Source: Bacteroidales bacterium
GTDB lineage: Bacteria; Bacteroidota; Bacteroidia; Bacteroidales; UBA932
DNA: 10,399 bases
Direction of reading: 5' to 3'
NCBI GenBank assembly: GCA_024683255.1
Contig: JAIKYL010000045.1
Coordinates: 1 to 10,399, forward strand
The first letter of the stretch is position 1. The number at the start of each line of letters is the position of its first letter. The notes beneath the pieces were generated by a model, which saw nothing but the letters and a program-made list of their open reading frames with translations, was not told where the DNA came from and ran no database searches. This document shows positions 1 to 6,668 of this stretch, in pieces. The position numbers and the translations under genes were made by a program.

Positions 1-776
1 TTGGGCGTATAGGTCTTCTCGCTCACGAACTCGCCCTTGGAATTGTAGCGGGCCCAGGTGAACTCCGTGGGAGGTACGCCCAGGCAGAGGACCAGCATCC
101 GGTACACCTCCTTGAGCATCTCCACCTTCATCTTCTGCGTATCGGCCGGCTTGGCGGCACGCAGGCGCAGGCCATCCTCGCGGAGCTTGGTGGCCAGCTG
201 GGTGCGCATCTGGGAGGTATTGTTGGCACTGAGCGTCTCCGGCATCACATCCGAAGGCACCACGCCGTATTTCATTACCAGGTTGGAAACGCCCGTGAAC
301 TGCCCTCCGTCGCCGATGGGGTTGGAGAACAGCCAGTCCACCTTGCGGTTTTCCATGGGAAGGTTCCGCGTATCTATAATCCCCTGCAGGAACAGGTTGG
401 CCTTCTCCAGTTGATCGTAGAAGAAGAGGTAATTCTGGGAGAAGGTGAAGGCTCCCAGGTCGTGCTTCTCAATCATCCTGGAGCGCAGCACATTAAGGCC
501 CGTGAACAGCCAGCACCGGCCCGAAGACTTCTGATCCGTGCGTCCCTTGGTCTTGACTTCGTCGCTGAAATGCGTGTCTATCATGGCAATATTCTCGGCC
601 GATGCAGCCAGCACGTTGATCTGGGTGCTGTTGAGTGCATTGCGGAGGGCCTTGTCGGCCGCGGTGCCCTCATAGGCCGAACTGATTTCGCGAAGCATGT
701 CTGCGCTTATGCCACCTTGGGCAAAAAGGGTGACGGAAACGAGCAGCGAGGCTGCCAGGAGGAAGGTTTTTCTCAT
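1..776 (-). CDS. pepC: Exported C1-family aminopeptidase (PepC / bleomycin hydrolase type), 5' part only
   Basis: Papain-fold cysteine aminopeptidase that trims N-terminal residues from peptides. The frame is open from the ATG at 776-774 to the left edge, giving about 258 residues of a family usually 440-480 long, so the His and Asn catalytic residues lie outside the window. Residues 1-19 form a signal peptide: a basic MRK start, a hydrophobic core and a likely type I cleavage at LFA|QGG. The catalytic site is QKSSGRCWLF, with oxyanion Gln82 and nucleophile Cys88. Around 152-175 the family block GDGGQF...YGVVP follows. The export signal places it in the periplasm or outside the inner membrane, unlike the cytosolic enzymes of lactic acid bacteria; this is inference from the signal. 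It is transcribed away from the TMEM43-like gene and has its own promoter box. A peptide-supplying role would suit the amino-acid fermentation genes in the same window, but no operon link exists. Confidence 0.9.
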   Translation of the reverse strand, partial: MRKTFLLAASLLVSVTLFAQGGISADMLREISSAYEGTAADKALRNALNSTQINVLAASAENIAMIDTHFSDEVKTKGRTDQKSSGRCWLFTGLNVLRSRMIEKHDLGAFTFSQNYLFFYDQLEKANLFLQGIIDTRNLPMENRKVDWLFSNPIGDGGQFTGVSNLVMKYGVVPSDVMPETLSANNTSQMRTQLATKLREDGLRLRAAKPADTQKMKVEMLKEVYRMLVLCLGVPPTEFTWARYNSKGEFVSEKTYTP

Positions 777-798
777 AATGGCTTGTGAATGGTTTCCC

Positions 799-806
799 CA
801 AAGATA
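799..806 (-). promoter_or_regulatory. Bacteroidetes-type -7 promoter box for the aminopeptidase gene
   Basis: On the minus strand the spacer reads TATCTTTG, an exact match to the Bacteroidetes primary sigma -7 consensus TAnnTTTG, about 22 nt upstream of the aminopeptidase ATG. A TTTTTG at 825-820 could serve as the -33 element, but its 13 nt spacing is shorter than the usual 19-21, so only the -7 element is convincing. Confidence 0.55.
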
Positions 807-829
807 CGAAATAATAAAACAAAAATGCT

Positions 830-837
830 TAAATTTG
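830..837 (+). promoter_or_regulatory. Bacteroidetes-type -7 promoter box for the TMEM43-DUF2207 operon
   Basis: TAAATTTG matches TAnnTTTG exactly and is followed by CA, as is common in this phylum. It lies 46 nt upstream of the ATG at 884. I see no TTTG at the expected -33 distance. The spacer is clearly AT-rich against GC-rich flanking genes, which supports a promoter role. No Shine-Dalgarno sequence precedes the ATG; the leader is A-rich, as usual for Bacteroidetes. Confidence 0.5.
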
Positions 838-883
838 CATTCCGAAGCACAGTAGTGAAACGTTCTTACAATCAATAAAACCT

Positions 884-2023
884 ATGGCTTACACTGAAAC
901 AACCCGCACCAGCTATGGAAAACGGCTGGGGAATTCGCTCGGAGGCATTGTCACCGGGCTGCTGCTGTTCGTGGCCGGCACCGTTCTGGTCTGGTGGAAC
1001 GAAGGCCGCGCCGTGAAGACGGACAAAATGTTAAAGGAGGCCCAGGTCCAGGTGGTGGAGATGCCGGACATCTCCCGCATCGACCCCGCCTATGAAGGAA
1101 AACTCATCCATGCCGTGGGCATGGCCACAACGGCCGATTCCCTGGTGGACTCTCAATTTAAGATCGGCACCCGCGCCATCGCCCTCCGCCGCGACGTGGA
1201 ATACTACCAGTGGGTAGAGCACGCCCAGAGTGAAAGCAAGGACAAGCTTGGCGGCGCCCAGGAAACCACCACCACTTATACTTACGACCTGCAGTGGGTA
1301 AGCACCCCTGTAAACAGCGCCGAATTCCACGATCCGGACTATCGCAGTGAAAACTTCGTCCGGGAGAATGTGGAAAGCGATGTGAAATATGCGCAGAACG
1401 TATCCTTCGGCGCTTTCCGGCTCAATTCGGACCAGATCCGTTCCATCAGCGGCAGCACCCCGCTGGCCGTGGTGGACAGCACCGGCAGCAACGTGATCTA
1501 CATCGGCAAGGATCCTTCCAAGCCGGACGTGGGAGATGTGAAGATTACCTTCACGCAGGTGAAACCGGCCGAGATCAGCATCGTGGCCGCCGTTTCCGGT
1601 GACAGCTTCACTTCCTATACCGCCAAGAACGGGAAGACCTTCTCGGCCCTCAGGATGGGCAACATTCCGCAGGAGCAGATCTTCGAGAGCGAGCACGCCA
1701 CCAATAAGATGATGCTCTGGCTGTTCCGCATCCTGGGCTTCTTCCTGATTATGGCGGGCCTCCGCAGCATCTTCAGCATTGTGGAAACCCTCTTCAAGGT
1801 GATTCCGTTCCTGTCCCGTATCATCGGCTGGGGCGTGGGCCTGGTCTGTGGCGTGGTGGCCTTCGTGTGGACGCTTATTGTTGCAGCCATCGCCTGGATA
1901 GCCTACAGGCCGGTGGTGGCCATCGTCCTGCTGGTAATAGCTGCCGCGGCCATCTGGTACTTCTCCACCCACGGCAAGAAGAAAGGAGACACGCCGGTTC
2001 CGCCGGCAGCCCCGGCCGAATAA
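884..2023 (+). CDS. TMEM43 (LUMA, DUF1625) family membrane protein
   Basis: 379-residue inner-membrane protein with the TMEM43 family layout: one N-terminal TM segment (about 18-38), a large non-cytoplasmic domain (about 40-275), and three C-terminal TM segments (about 277-297, 311-336, 343-360), ending in a short charged, Pro/Ala-rich tail. The WWNEGRAVKT junction after TM1 and the VEYYQWVE block at 105-112 are family-typical. Human TMEM43 sits in the ER and inner nuclear membrane. The bacterial proteins have no settled biochemical role, so none is assigned. The ATG follows a promoter box by about 46 nt. The gene ends 3 nt before the DUF2207 gene, so the two are almost certainly co-transcribed and perhaps act together in the envelope (inference). 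Family assignment is from recalled motifs and topology. Confidence 0.85.
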   Translation: MAYTETTRTSYGKRLGNSLGGIVTGLLLFVAGTVLVWWNEGRAVKTDKMLKEAQVQVVEMPDISRIDPAYEGKLIHAVGMATTADSLVDSQFKIGTRAIALRRDVEYYQWVEHAQSESKDKLGGAQETTTTYTYDLQWVSTPVNSAEFHDPDYRSENFVRENVESDVKYAQNVSFGAFRLNSDQIRSISGSTPLAVVDSTGSNVIYIGKDPSKPDVGDVKITFTQVKPAEISIVAAVSGDSFTSYTAKNGKTFSALRMGNIPQEQIFESEHATNKMMLWLFRILGFFLIMAGLRSIFSIVETLFKVIPFLSRIIGWGVGLVCGVVAFVWTLIVAAIAWIAYRPVVAIVLLVIAAAAIWYFSTHGKKKGDTPVPPAAPAE

Positions 2024-2026
2024 GGC

Positions 2027-3727
2027 ATGAGGCGCCTTCTCCCGGTATTATCGGCCCTTTTGATATCGGTCCTGTCACCCGCCGCTTCCTGGCAGCGGGT
2101 GCGGGATCTGGATATCCATGTGACCCTCATGTCGCTGGGCGGGGCTGTATTCCACGAGAAATGGGACCTGAATACCGGGGATGACATCACCGAATGGTAC
2201 CTGGTCCGTGAGAACCTGGGAGACATGGAACTGGTCCGTCTCCAGGTGCTGGACGAGAACGGGAACGAATTCGCCGATGACGGGGAGTGGGACGTACACC
2301 GCACGCTGGCGGAGAAGGCCGGCAAGAGCGGCGTGGTCCACAAAGCCAACGGCCTGGAACTGTGCTGGGGCGTGGGCACCCACGGAGACCATGTTTTCCA
2401 TGCCTTCTATTCTTTTACCAATGCCGTAAAGTCCCTCAATGACTACGACATGTTCCACATGCAGCTGGTGTCTCCGGGCTTGAGCTCCCCGCCGGAACAT
2501 GTCCGCGTGACCATTGAGGCCAAAGGCCAGCAACTGGATACGCTCAACACGCGTATCTGGGGCTTCGGCTATGAGGGAACATCGGCCTTCCAGGAGGACG
2601 GGACGGTGGTTTTCGAGTCCTCCGGGCCTTTCCTCGTAGACGATTCCGTCATTGTTCTCCTCCGCTTTGAAAAGGGGATGTTCTCCTCCGAAAGCATCCA
2701 GGAAAGGGATTTCCAGGATGCGCTGGACCAGGCTATGATCGATGCCGATTTCGGTCATGATTATTACGAGGAGGAAGATGACACCGCCGCCGGCATAGCC
2801 GGATTCTTTACCATCCTGGTAATGTACTTTGCCTTCCTCCGGCCCTTCGTAAAGGCGCTCCGGGGAAAGAAGTCCAAGAGAGAAATCTCCAAAGTGATAG
2901 GAGTCAAGAATCCCAAGCAAGTCAGCTGGTTCCGGGATATTCCCATGGGCGGGTACCTGGGCGCGGCCGACTGTGTGCTCAAGGATATCGGCGAGGGAAA
3001 AGGCAACAACCTGGCGCTGGCCATCATTCTCCGGCTGGTCCATACGGGCTATCTGCGCCCCACCCGGGAAATAGAAGGGCCTCTTCAGCTGGCCTTTACG
3101 GATAAGGATCCCCAGAGTCTGGATAATATTTCCCTGCCTTTCTACCGCCTGCTGGAGCAGGCTGCGGGAGAGGACAAGGTCCTGCAGGACAAGGAGTTCT
3201 CCGCCTGGGCAAGCGCCCACTCCAGCTCCGTCTACAAGTGGACTTCCAATTCCGCCACGGAAGCCCGTTCCCGCATGAATATCGAAGGCTGGTACTGCCG
3301 CGGCAAGTATACGGACGAAGGAAAAGCCCAGGCACGTAACGTGGTGGGCTTCAAGAATTTCCTAAACGATTTCACGCTTTCCTCCCAGCGGGAGACCTTT
3401 GAGGCGCAGCTCTGGAAGGAGTACCTGGTATACGCCGCCCTCTTTGGCATTGCCGATAAGGTGGCCAGCCAGCTGAAGGACATTGATCCTTCCTTCTTCA
3501 GGGAGACCTTCGCCTACGATGCCGATATGCTTCCTCAGCTGCTCACAACCAGCCGGGCCTTTGCATCGGCCATCAGCAGCGCAGCCTGGCGGGGAACGCC
3601 TTCATCGTCCTATTCCTCCGGCAGCAGCGGCAGCAGTTACCGCAGCAGCCATGGCTACGGCGGCCACTCCTCCAGAAGCGGAGGAGGTGGCTACAGCGGC
3701 GGAGGCCGCGGCGGTGGCGGCCGATAG
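2027..3727 (+). CDS. DUF2207-family membrane protein with Ser/Gly-rich C-terminal tail
   Basis: 566 residues. Residues 1-20 form a signal peptide (MRRLLPVLSALLISVLSPAA). Residues 22-215 form an extracytoplasmic beta-rich domain of DUF2207 type, starting with the usual sequence of beta strands and WYLVREN. One TM segment lies at about 253-273, followed by a basic stop-transfer RGKKSKR at 279-285. The cytoplasmic part (290-520) has the WFRDIP block at 301-306, a winged-helix-like stretch (GNNLALAIILRLVHTGYLRP) and the DUF2207 C-terminal signature LWKEYLVYAALFGIADK at 462-478. From 526 the chain is Ser/Tyr, then almost pure Gly/Ser/Arg, typical of this family. Many relatives have a further TM pair before the LWKEYL block; I do not see one here. 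Function is unknown in the family. It is the second gene of the TMEM43 operon and its stop lies 5 bp from the convergent VOR gamma gene. Confidence 0.85.
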   Translation: MRRLLPVLSALLISVLSPAASWQRVRDLDIHVTLMSLGGAVFHEKWDLNTGDDITEWYLVRENLGDMELVRLQVLDENGNEFADDGEWDVHRTLAEKAGKSGVVHKANGLELCWGVGTHGDHVFHAFYSFTNAVKSLNDYDMFHMQLVSPGLSSPPEHVRVTIEAKGQQLDTLNTRIWGFGYEGTSAFQEDGTVVFESSGPFLVDDSVIVLLRFEKGMFSSESIQERDFQDALDQAMIDADFGHDYYEEEDDTAAGIAGFFTILVMYFAFLRPFVKALRGKKSKREISKVIGVKNPKQVSWFRDIPMGGYLGAADCVLKDIGEGKGNNLALAIILRLVHTGYLRPTREIEGPLQLAFTDKDPQSLDNISLPFYRLLEQAAGEDKVLQDKEFSAWASAHSSSVYKWTSNSATEARSRMNIEGWYCRGKYTDEGKAQARNVVGFKNFLNDFTLSSQRETFEAQLWKEYLVYAALFGIADKVASQLKDIDPSFFRETFAYDADMLPQLLTTSRAFASAISSAAWRGTPSSSYSSGSSGSSYRSSHGYGGHSSRSGGGGYSGGGRGGGGR

Positions 3728-3732
3728 GAAAG

Positions 3733-4275
3733 TTACTGTTCCTTAATAATTTCCATACCCAGACGCATGGCATCCTCATTCATGGGAATGAGGTGGTGGT
3801 GGCGTTCCGGGAGGGTCTTTCTGAGGGCCTTGAGGACGCTCTCGATGGTTACGATGGGGTGAACCTTGAGGAAGCCGCCCAACACAATCATGTTGAACAC
3901 CTTGATCATGTTCATCTCCGCCGCCTTGTCCATGGCGTCTATCCGGTATACATGGATGTCCTTGCGGGTGGGCGGGACATTGATGCCGTAACCGTCGTAG
4001 ATGAGCGTACCGCCCTTTTTCACCTTCTTCTCGAATTTCTCCAGGGAAGGCTGGTTGAGGACGATGGCCGTATCGTATGAAGAGAGGATGGGAGAGGAAA
4101 CCGGTTCGTCGCTCACGATCACCGTCACGTTGGCGGTGCCGCCGCGCTGCTCCGGTCCGTACGCCGGCATCCAGGTCACTTCCTTGTCTTCCATGAGGCC
4201 GGAATAGGCCAGGATCTTACCCATGGAGAGGACACCCTGTCCTCCAAATCCAGATATGATAATCTCGTGTGTCAT
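3733..4275 (-). CDS. 2-oxoacid:ferredoxin oxidoreductase, gamma subunit (VOR/KOR type)
   Basis: 180 residues, the normal length for a separate gamma subunit (the name varies between vorC, korC and porG). This domain helps bind CoA/TPP and is needed for the complex to form acyl-CoA from a 2-oxoacid. The N-terminal GFGGQGVLSMGKILA (9-23) is the Rossmann-like glycine loop, and PAYGPEQRGGTANVTVIVSD (37-56) is the second hallmark. NQPSL at 74-78 is also conserved. It is the last gene of the minus-strand operon, 13 nt after the beta subunit. A weak AAGG about 6 nt before the ATG is the only ribosome-binding candidate. I see no strong terminator after its stop. Sequence alone does not separate branched 2-oxoacid from 2-oxoglutarate enzymes; the substrate is inferred from neighbours. 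Confidence 0.93.
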   Translation of the reverse strand: MTHEIIISGFGGQGVLSMGKILAYSGLMEDKEVTWMPAYGPEQRGGTANVTVIVSDEPVSSPILSSYDTAIVLNQPSLEKFEKKVKKGGTLIYDGYGINVPPTRKDIHVYRIDAMDKAAEMNMIKVFNMIVLGGFLKVHPIVTIESVLKALRKTLPERHHHLIPMNEDAMRLGMEIIKEQ

Positions 4276-4288
4276 AGTGCCTTGCGTA

Positions 4289-5056
4289 TTATTTACCCAT
4301 ATCTTTCAGGTCTCCGAGCGGGTAGAACGGGACCATGTTCTCTTCCATCCACTTGTTGGCCTTGTCCGGGCTCATGCGCCAGTTGGTGTTGCAGGTGGAA
4401 ACTATTTCCACGAGGTTGGAGCCTTTGCCCTGCATGGAATACTCGAACGCCTTGCGGATAGCCTTCTTGGCTTTGAGGATGGAAGGCACGTTCTGCACGC
4501 TCTGGCGGGTCACATAGCAGGTTCCTTCGAGCTGGGCGGCGATGTCCGCCATCTTGAGGGGGTATCCGTGAAGCTTGGGATCGCGGCCGTAGGGGCAGGT
4601 GACGGTCTTCATGCCTATCAGGGTGGTCGGGGCCATCTGGCCGCCGGTCATTCCGTAGATGGCGTTGTTGATGAAGATGATGGTTATGTTCTCGCCGCGG
4701 TTGAGGGCGTGGATGGTTTCACCAGTGCCGATGCAGGCTAGGTCGCCGTCTCCCTGGTAGGTGAACACCAGGCGGTCCGGCCATAGGCGCTTCACCGCGG
4801 AGGCCAATGCCGGGGCACGGCCGTGGGCGGCTTCCTGCCAGTCTACATCTATATACTTATAAGCGAACACTGCGCATCCCACGGGGGAGATGGCTATGGT
4901 CTTGTCTGCCATGCCCATTTCGGCGATGACTTCCGACACGAGCTTGTGGACCACTCCGTGGCTGCAGCCCGGGCAGTAGTGCATGGGAACGTCATTCAGC
5001 AGTTCCGGTTTCTTGTATACCAGATTCTCTTTCTGGATTATTTCTTCTCTTGTCAT
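4289..5056 (-). CDS. vorA: 2-oxoacid:ferredoxin oxidoreductase, beta (TPP-binding) subunit
   Basis: 255 residues, full length for a beta subunit. It carries the thiamine diphosphate that decarboxylates the 2-oxoacid. The diphosphate/Mg site is GDGD (102-105) followed about 25 residues later by the N-N pair 130-131, and GMTGGQMAPTT (135-145) completes the pocket. CPGCSHG (28-34) is the usual N-terminal Cys motif. Cys61 and Cys154 are further candidates for the intersubunit Fe-S contacts seen in related enzymes (inference). It starts 12 nt after the alpha stop, with no Shine-Dalgarno sequence visible, and ends 13 nt before the gamma gene. The subunit letter follows the branched-chain oxoacid convention; the same protein is called KorB in 2-oxoglutarate enzymes, and only the ilvE-ptb-buk context favours VOR. 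Confidence 0.93.
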   Translation of the reverse strand: MTREEIIQKENLVYKKPELLNDVPMHYCPGCSHGVVHKLVSEVIAEMGMADKTIAISPVGCAVFAYKYIDVDWQEAAHGRAPALASAVKRLWPDRLVFTYQGDGDLACIGTGETIHALNRGENITIIFINNAIYGMTGGQMAPTTLIGMKTVTCPYGRDPKLHGYPLKMADIAAQLEGTCYVTRQSVQNVPSILKAKKAIRKAFEYSMQGKGSNLVEIVSTCNTNWRMSPDKANKWMEENMVPFYPLGDLKDMGK

Positions 5057-5068
5057 AGGGCGCAGCTG

Positions 5069-6151
5069 TTAAAGGGTCATTTTCTTGATTTCGTCCAGCA
5101 CCTCTTCCGGCTCGGGGATGATGCCTCCGAGACGGCCGTACCACTTGACGGGAACGTTGCATTCCACCGCGAGGCGGATATCCTCCACCATCTGGCCGGC
5201 ATTGATCTCCAGCGAAAGGATTCCCTTCACCTTCTTGCCGAGTTTGGCGATTACCTTGGAAGGGAAAGGCCAGAGGGTGATGGGACGCAGGAGTCCCACC
5301 TTGATACCCTGCTCGCGGGCGATGGCGATGACCTTCTTGGCGATACGGGCGGCACTGCCGAAGGCCACGATCAGGTATTCCGCGTCCTCGGTCTTGTACT
5401 CCTCGTAGCGGACTTCCTTCTCCTCGATCACGCGGTACTTGGCCTGGATGCGGAGGTTGTTCTGCTCCATCTCCTCGGAACGGAGTTCGAGGGATGTGAT
5501 GATGTTTGGCTTGCGCATGCCGATGCGGCCGGTGGTGGCCCAGGGGCATTCTTTGGCTATCTCCTCTTCCGTGCGGCGGGGCTTGAAAGGAGGCAGCACG
5601 ACCTTCTCCATCATCTGCCCGATGGCACCGTCGGAAAGGATCATCGCAGGGTTGCGGTAGCGGAAAGCCAGCTCAAAGGCCAGGTCCACGAAATCCGCCA
5701 TCTCCTGCACCGATGCGGGGGCGAGGGTGATGAGGCGGTAGTCGCCGTGGCCGCCGCCCTTGACGGTCTGGAAGTAGTCCGCCTGGCTGGGCTGGATGGT
5801 TCCGAGGCCGGGGCCGCCGCGGGAAACGTTCACGATGAGGGCAGGGAGTTCTGCTCCCGCCATGTAGGAAATGCCTTCCTGCATCAGGGAGATGCCGGGA
5901 GAGGATGAGGAGGTCATGACTTTCTTGCCTGTGGCGGCGCCGCCATAGACCATGTTGATGGATGCCACTTCGCTCTCTGCCTGCAGCACCACCATGCCGG
6001 TGGTCTCCCAGGGCTTCTCCGCAGCCAGGGTTTCGAGGACCTCGGACTGGGGAGTGATAGGATAGCCGAAGTATCCGTCGAAACCGCAGCGGATGGCGGC
6101 ATGGGCAATGGCTTCATTGCCTTTCATGAGGGTGATTTCTTTCTCTGCCAT
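5069..6151 (-). CDS. vorB: 2-oxoacid:ferredoxin oxidoreductase, alpha subunit (VorB-like)
   Basis: 360 residues, the usual size of free-standing alpha subunits (350-380), holding the pyrimidine-binding and transketolase C-terminal-like domains of the PFOR superfamily. Visible hallmarks are FGYPITPQSE (28-37), the TSSSSPGISLMQEG block (80-93), and RGGPGLGTIQPSQADY (111-126) followed by KGGGHGDY, which shape the TPP and substrate pocket. The C-terminal half has the expected GSAAR...VGLLRPITLWPFP pattern. It starts 2 nt after the delta gene and is preceded by the only strong Shine-Dalgarno sequence in the operon. With the beta, gamma and delta subunits it would make an alpha-beta-gamma-delta complex that turns 2-oxoisovalerate-type acids, CoA and oxidised ferredoxin into acyl-CoA, CO2 and reduced ferredoxin. 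2-Oxoglutarate is the main alternative substrate. Confidence 0.93.
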   Translation of the reverse strand: MAEKEITLMKGNEAIAHAAIRCGFDGYFGYPITPQSEVLETLAAEKPWETTGMVVLQAESEVASINMVYGGAATGKKVMTSSSSPGISLMQEGISYMAGAELPALIVNVSRGGPGLGTIQPSQADYFQTVKGGGHGDYRLITLAPASVQEMADFVDLAFELAFRYRNPAMILSDGAIGQMMEKVVLPPFKPRRTEEEIAKECPWATTGRIGMRKPNIITSLELRSEEMEQNNLRIQAKYRVIEEKEVRYEEYKTEDAEYLIVAFGSAARIAKKVIAIAREQGIKVGLLRPITLWPFPSKVIAKLGKKVKGILSLEINAGQMVEDIRLAVECNVPVKWYGRLGGIIPEPEEVLDEIKKMTL

Positions 6152-6153
6152 GA

Positions 6154-6384
6154 CTATTCCTCCTTTTTACGGTAAACGGTGATACAGCCATCCGGGCAGA
6201 CAATCGCACAGGATGTGCATCCCGTGCAGGTGTCCTCCAGTACGGCCTCAGCATAGTTGTAGCCCTTCTGGTTCACGTTTTTGGTGGTGAGGGCCAGGAC
6301 GTGCAGCGGACAGGCGACCACGCAAAGGCCGCAGCCTTTGCAGCGTTCGACGTCCACCACTGTCGCTCCTTTCATTTTAGCCAT
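6154..6384 (-). CDS. 2-oxoacid:ferredoxin oxidoreductase, delta subunit (2[4Fe-4S] ferredoxin)
   Basis: 76-residue ferredoxin-like subunit that passes electrons from the TPP centre to external ferredoxin. Two complete cluster motifs are present: Cys15-x2-Cys18-x2-Cys21-x3-Cys25-Pro, and Cys53-x2-Cys56-x2-Cys59-x3-Cys63-Pro. Between them is the loop seen in VOR/KOR delta subunits. An extra Cys67 follows the second motif. The ATG at 6384 gives MAKMKG; Met4 would also be possible. It starts 14 nt after the TPR gene and stops 2 nt before the alpha start, and its tail contains the alpha ribosome-binding site, so translation is probably coupled. Often named vorD or korD; I leave the symbol empty because letters differ between schemes. 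Confidence 0.93.
   Translation of the reverse strand: MAKMKGATVVDVERCKGCGLCVVACPLHVLALTTKNVNQKGYNYAEAVLEDTCTGCTSCAIVCPDGCITVYRKKEE
6159..6164 (-). promoter_or_regulatory. Strong Shine-Dalgarno sequence for the VOR alpha gene
   Basis: AGGAGG within AAAGGAGGAA, 7 nt before the ATG at 6151, lying over the last Lys-Glu-Glu codons of the delta gene. This is near the ideal spacing, and it is the only perfect Shine-Dalgarno core I find at a start in this window. It fixes the alpha start. Confidence 0.75.
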
Positions 6385-6398
6385 AAAAGTGTTATTGT

Positions 6399-6668
6399 TT
6401 ATTGGTTGTACATATCTTTGTTGTAGAAGTCCAGAATCTCGTTCGCTATGTCCAGGGCCTGCTGCGCGGGGCTTTCCGGGTTCAGGTGGATGGCTTCCAG
6501 GTAGTTGTTCATGGCCATCTGCCAGTTGCCTTTTTTCCGCCAGGCGTTGCCGAGGAGATAGAAAAGGGTGTCGTCCATGATGCCTCCGCCCGCACGGTAT
6601 TCCTCCATCAGGGCAATGGCCTCATCGGCCTTGCTGGCATCCAGGAGATCCTTGACCCTGTCCTTCAT
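6399..6668 (-). CDS. Small single-TPR protein embedded in the VOR operon
   Basis: 89 residues from the ATG at 6668, which overlaps the ilvE stop by one base (TGATG), a classic coupled start. A GTG 27 nt upstream in frame is less likely because it sits inside ilvE. The protein is soluble and mostly helical. An N-terminal helical pair (1-25, DEAIALMEEY) is followed by a canonical tetratricopeptide unit at about 36-67 (FYLLGNAWRKKGNWQ, then AMNNYLEAIHLNPES) and a capping helix. No catalytic residues or export signal are visible. Its place between ilvE and the oxidoreductase subunits suggests a scaffold or assembly role for the enzyme complex, but that is inference from position only. Confidence 0.85.
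   Translation of the reverse strand: MKDRVKDLLDASKADEAIALMEEYRAGGGIMDDTLFYLLGNAWRKKGNWQMAMNNYLEAIHLNPESPAQQALDIANEILDFYNKDMYNQ

Noticed and set aside
58..788. Two plus-strand frames (58-414 and 411-788)
   Set aside because: They lie opposite the aminopeptidase gene, which has a signal peptide and the QxxxGRCW active site; these are shadows.
1031..1972. 313-codon open frame on the minus strand
   Set aside because: Antisense to the TMEM43-like gene, whose TM pattern and family motifs are clear; the product is Gly/His/Asp-rich low-quality sequence.
2075..3220. 381-codon open frame on the minus strand
   Set aside because: Antisense to the DUF2207 gene, with no domain and no promoter or start context.
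3726..3743. Rho-independent terminator between the convergent genes
   Set aside because: The stem is only 5 bp with an 8-nt loop and no clear U-run on either strand.
4823..5908. 361-codon open frame on the plus strand
   Set aside because: It is antisense to the alpha and beta oxidoreductase genes, whose motifs are unmistakable. Its product is His/Leu/Asp-rich with no family features; long antisense frames are expected in GC-rich coding DNA.
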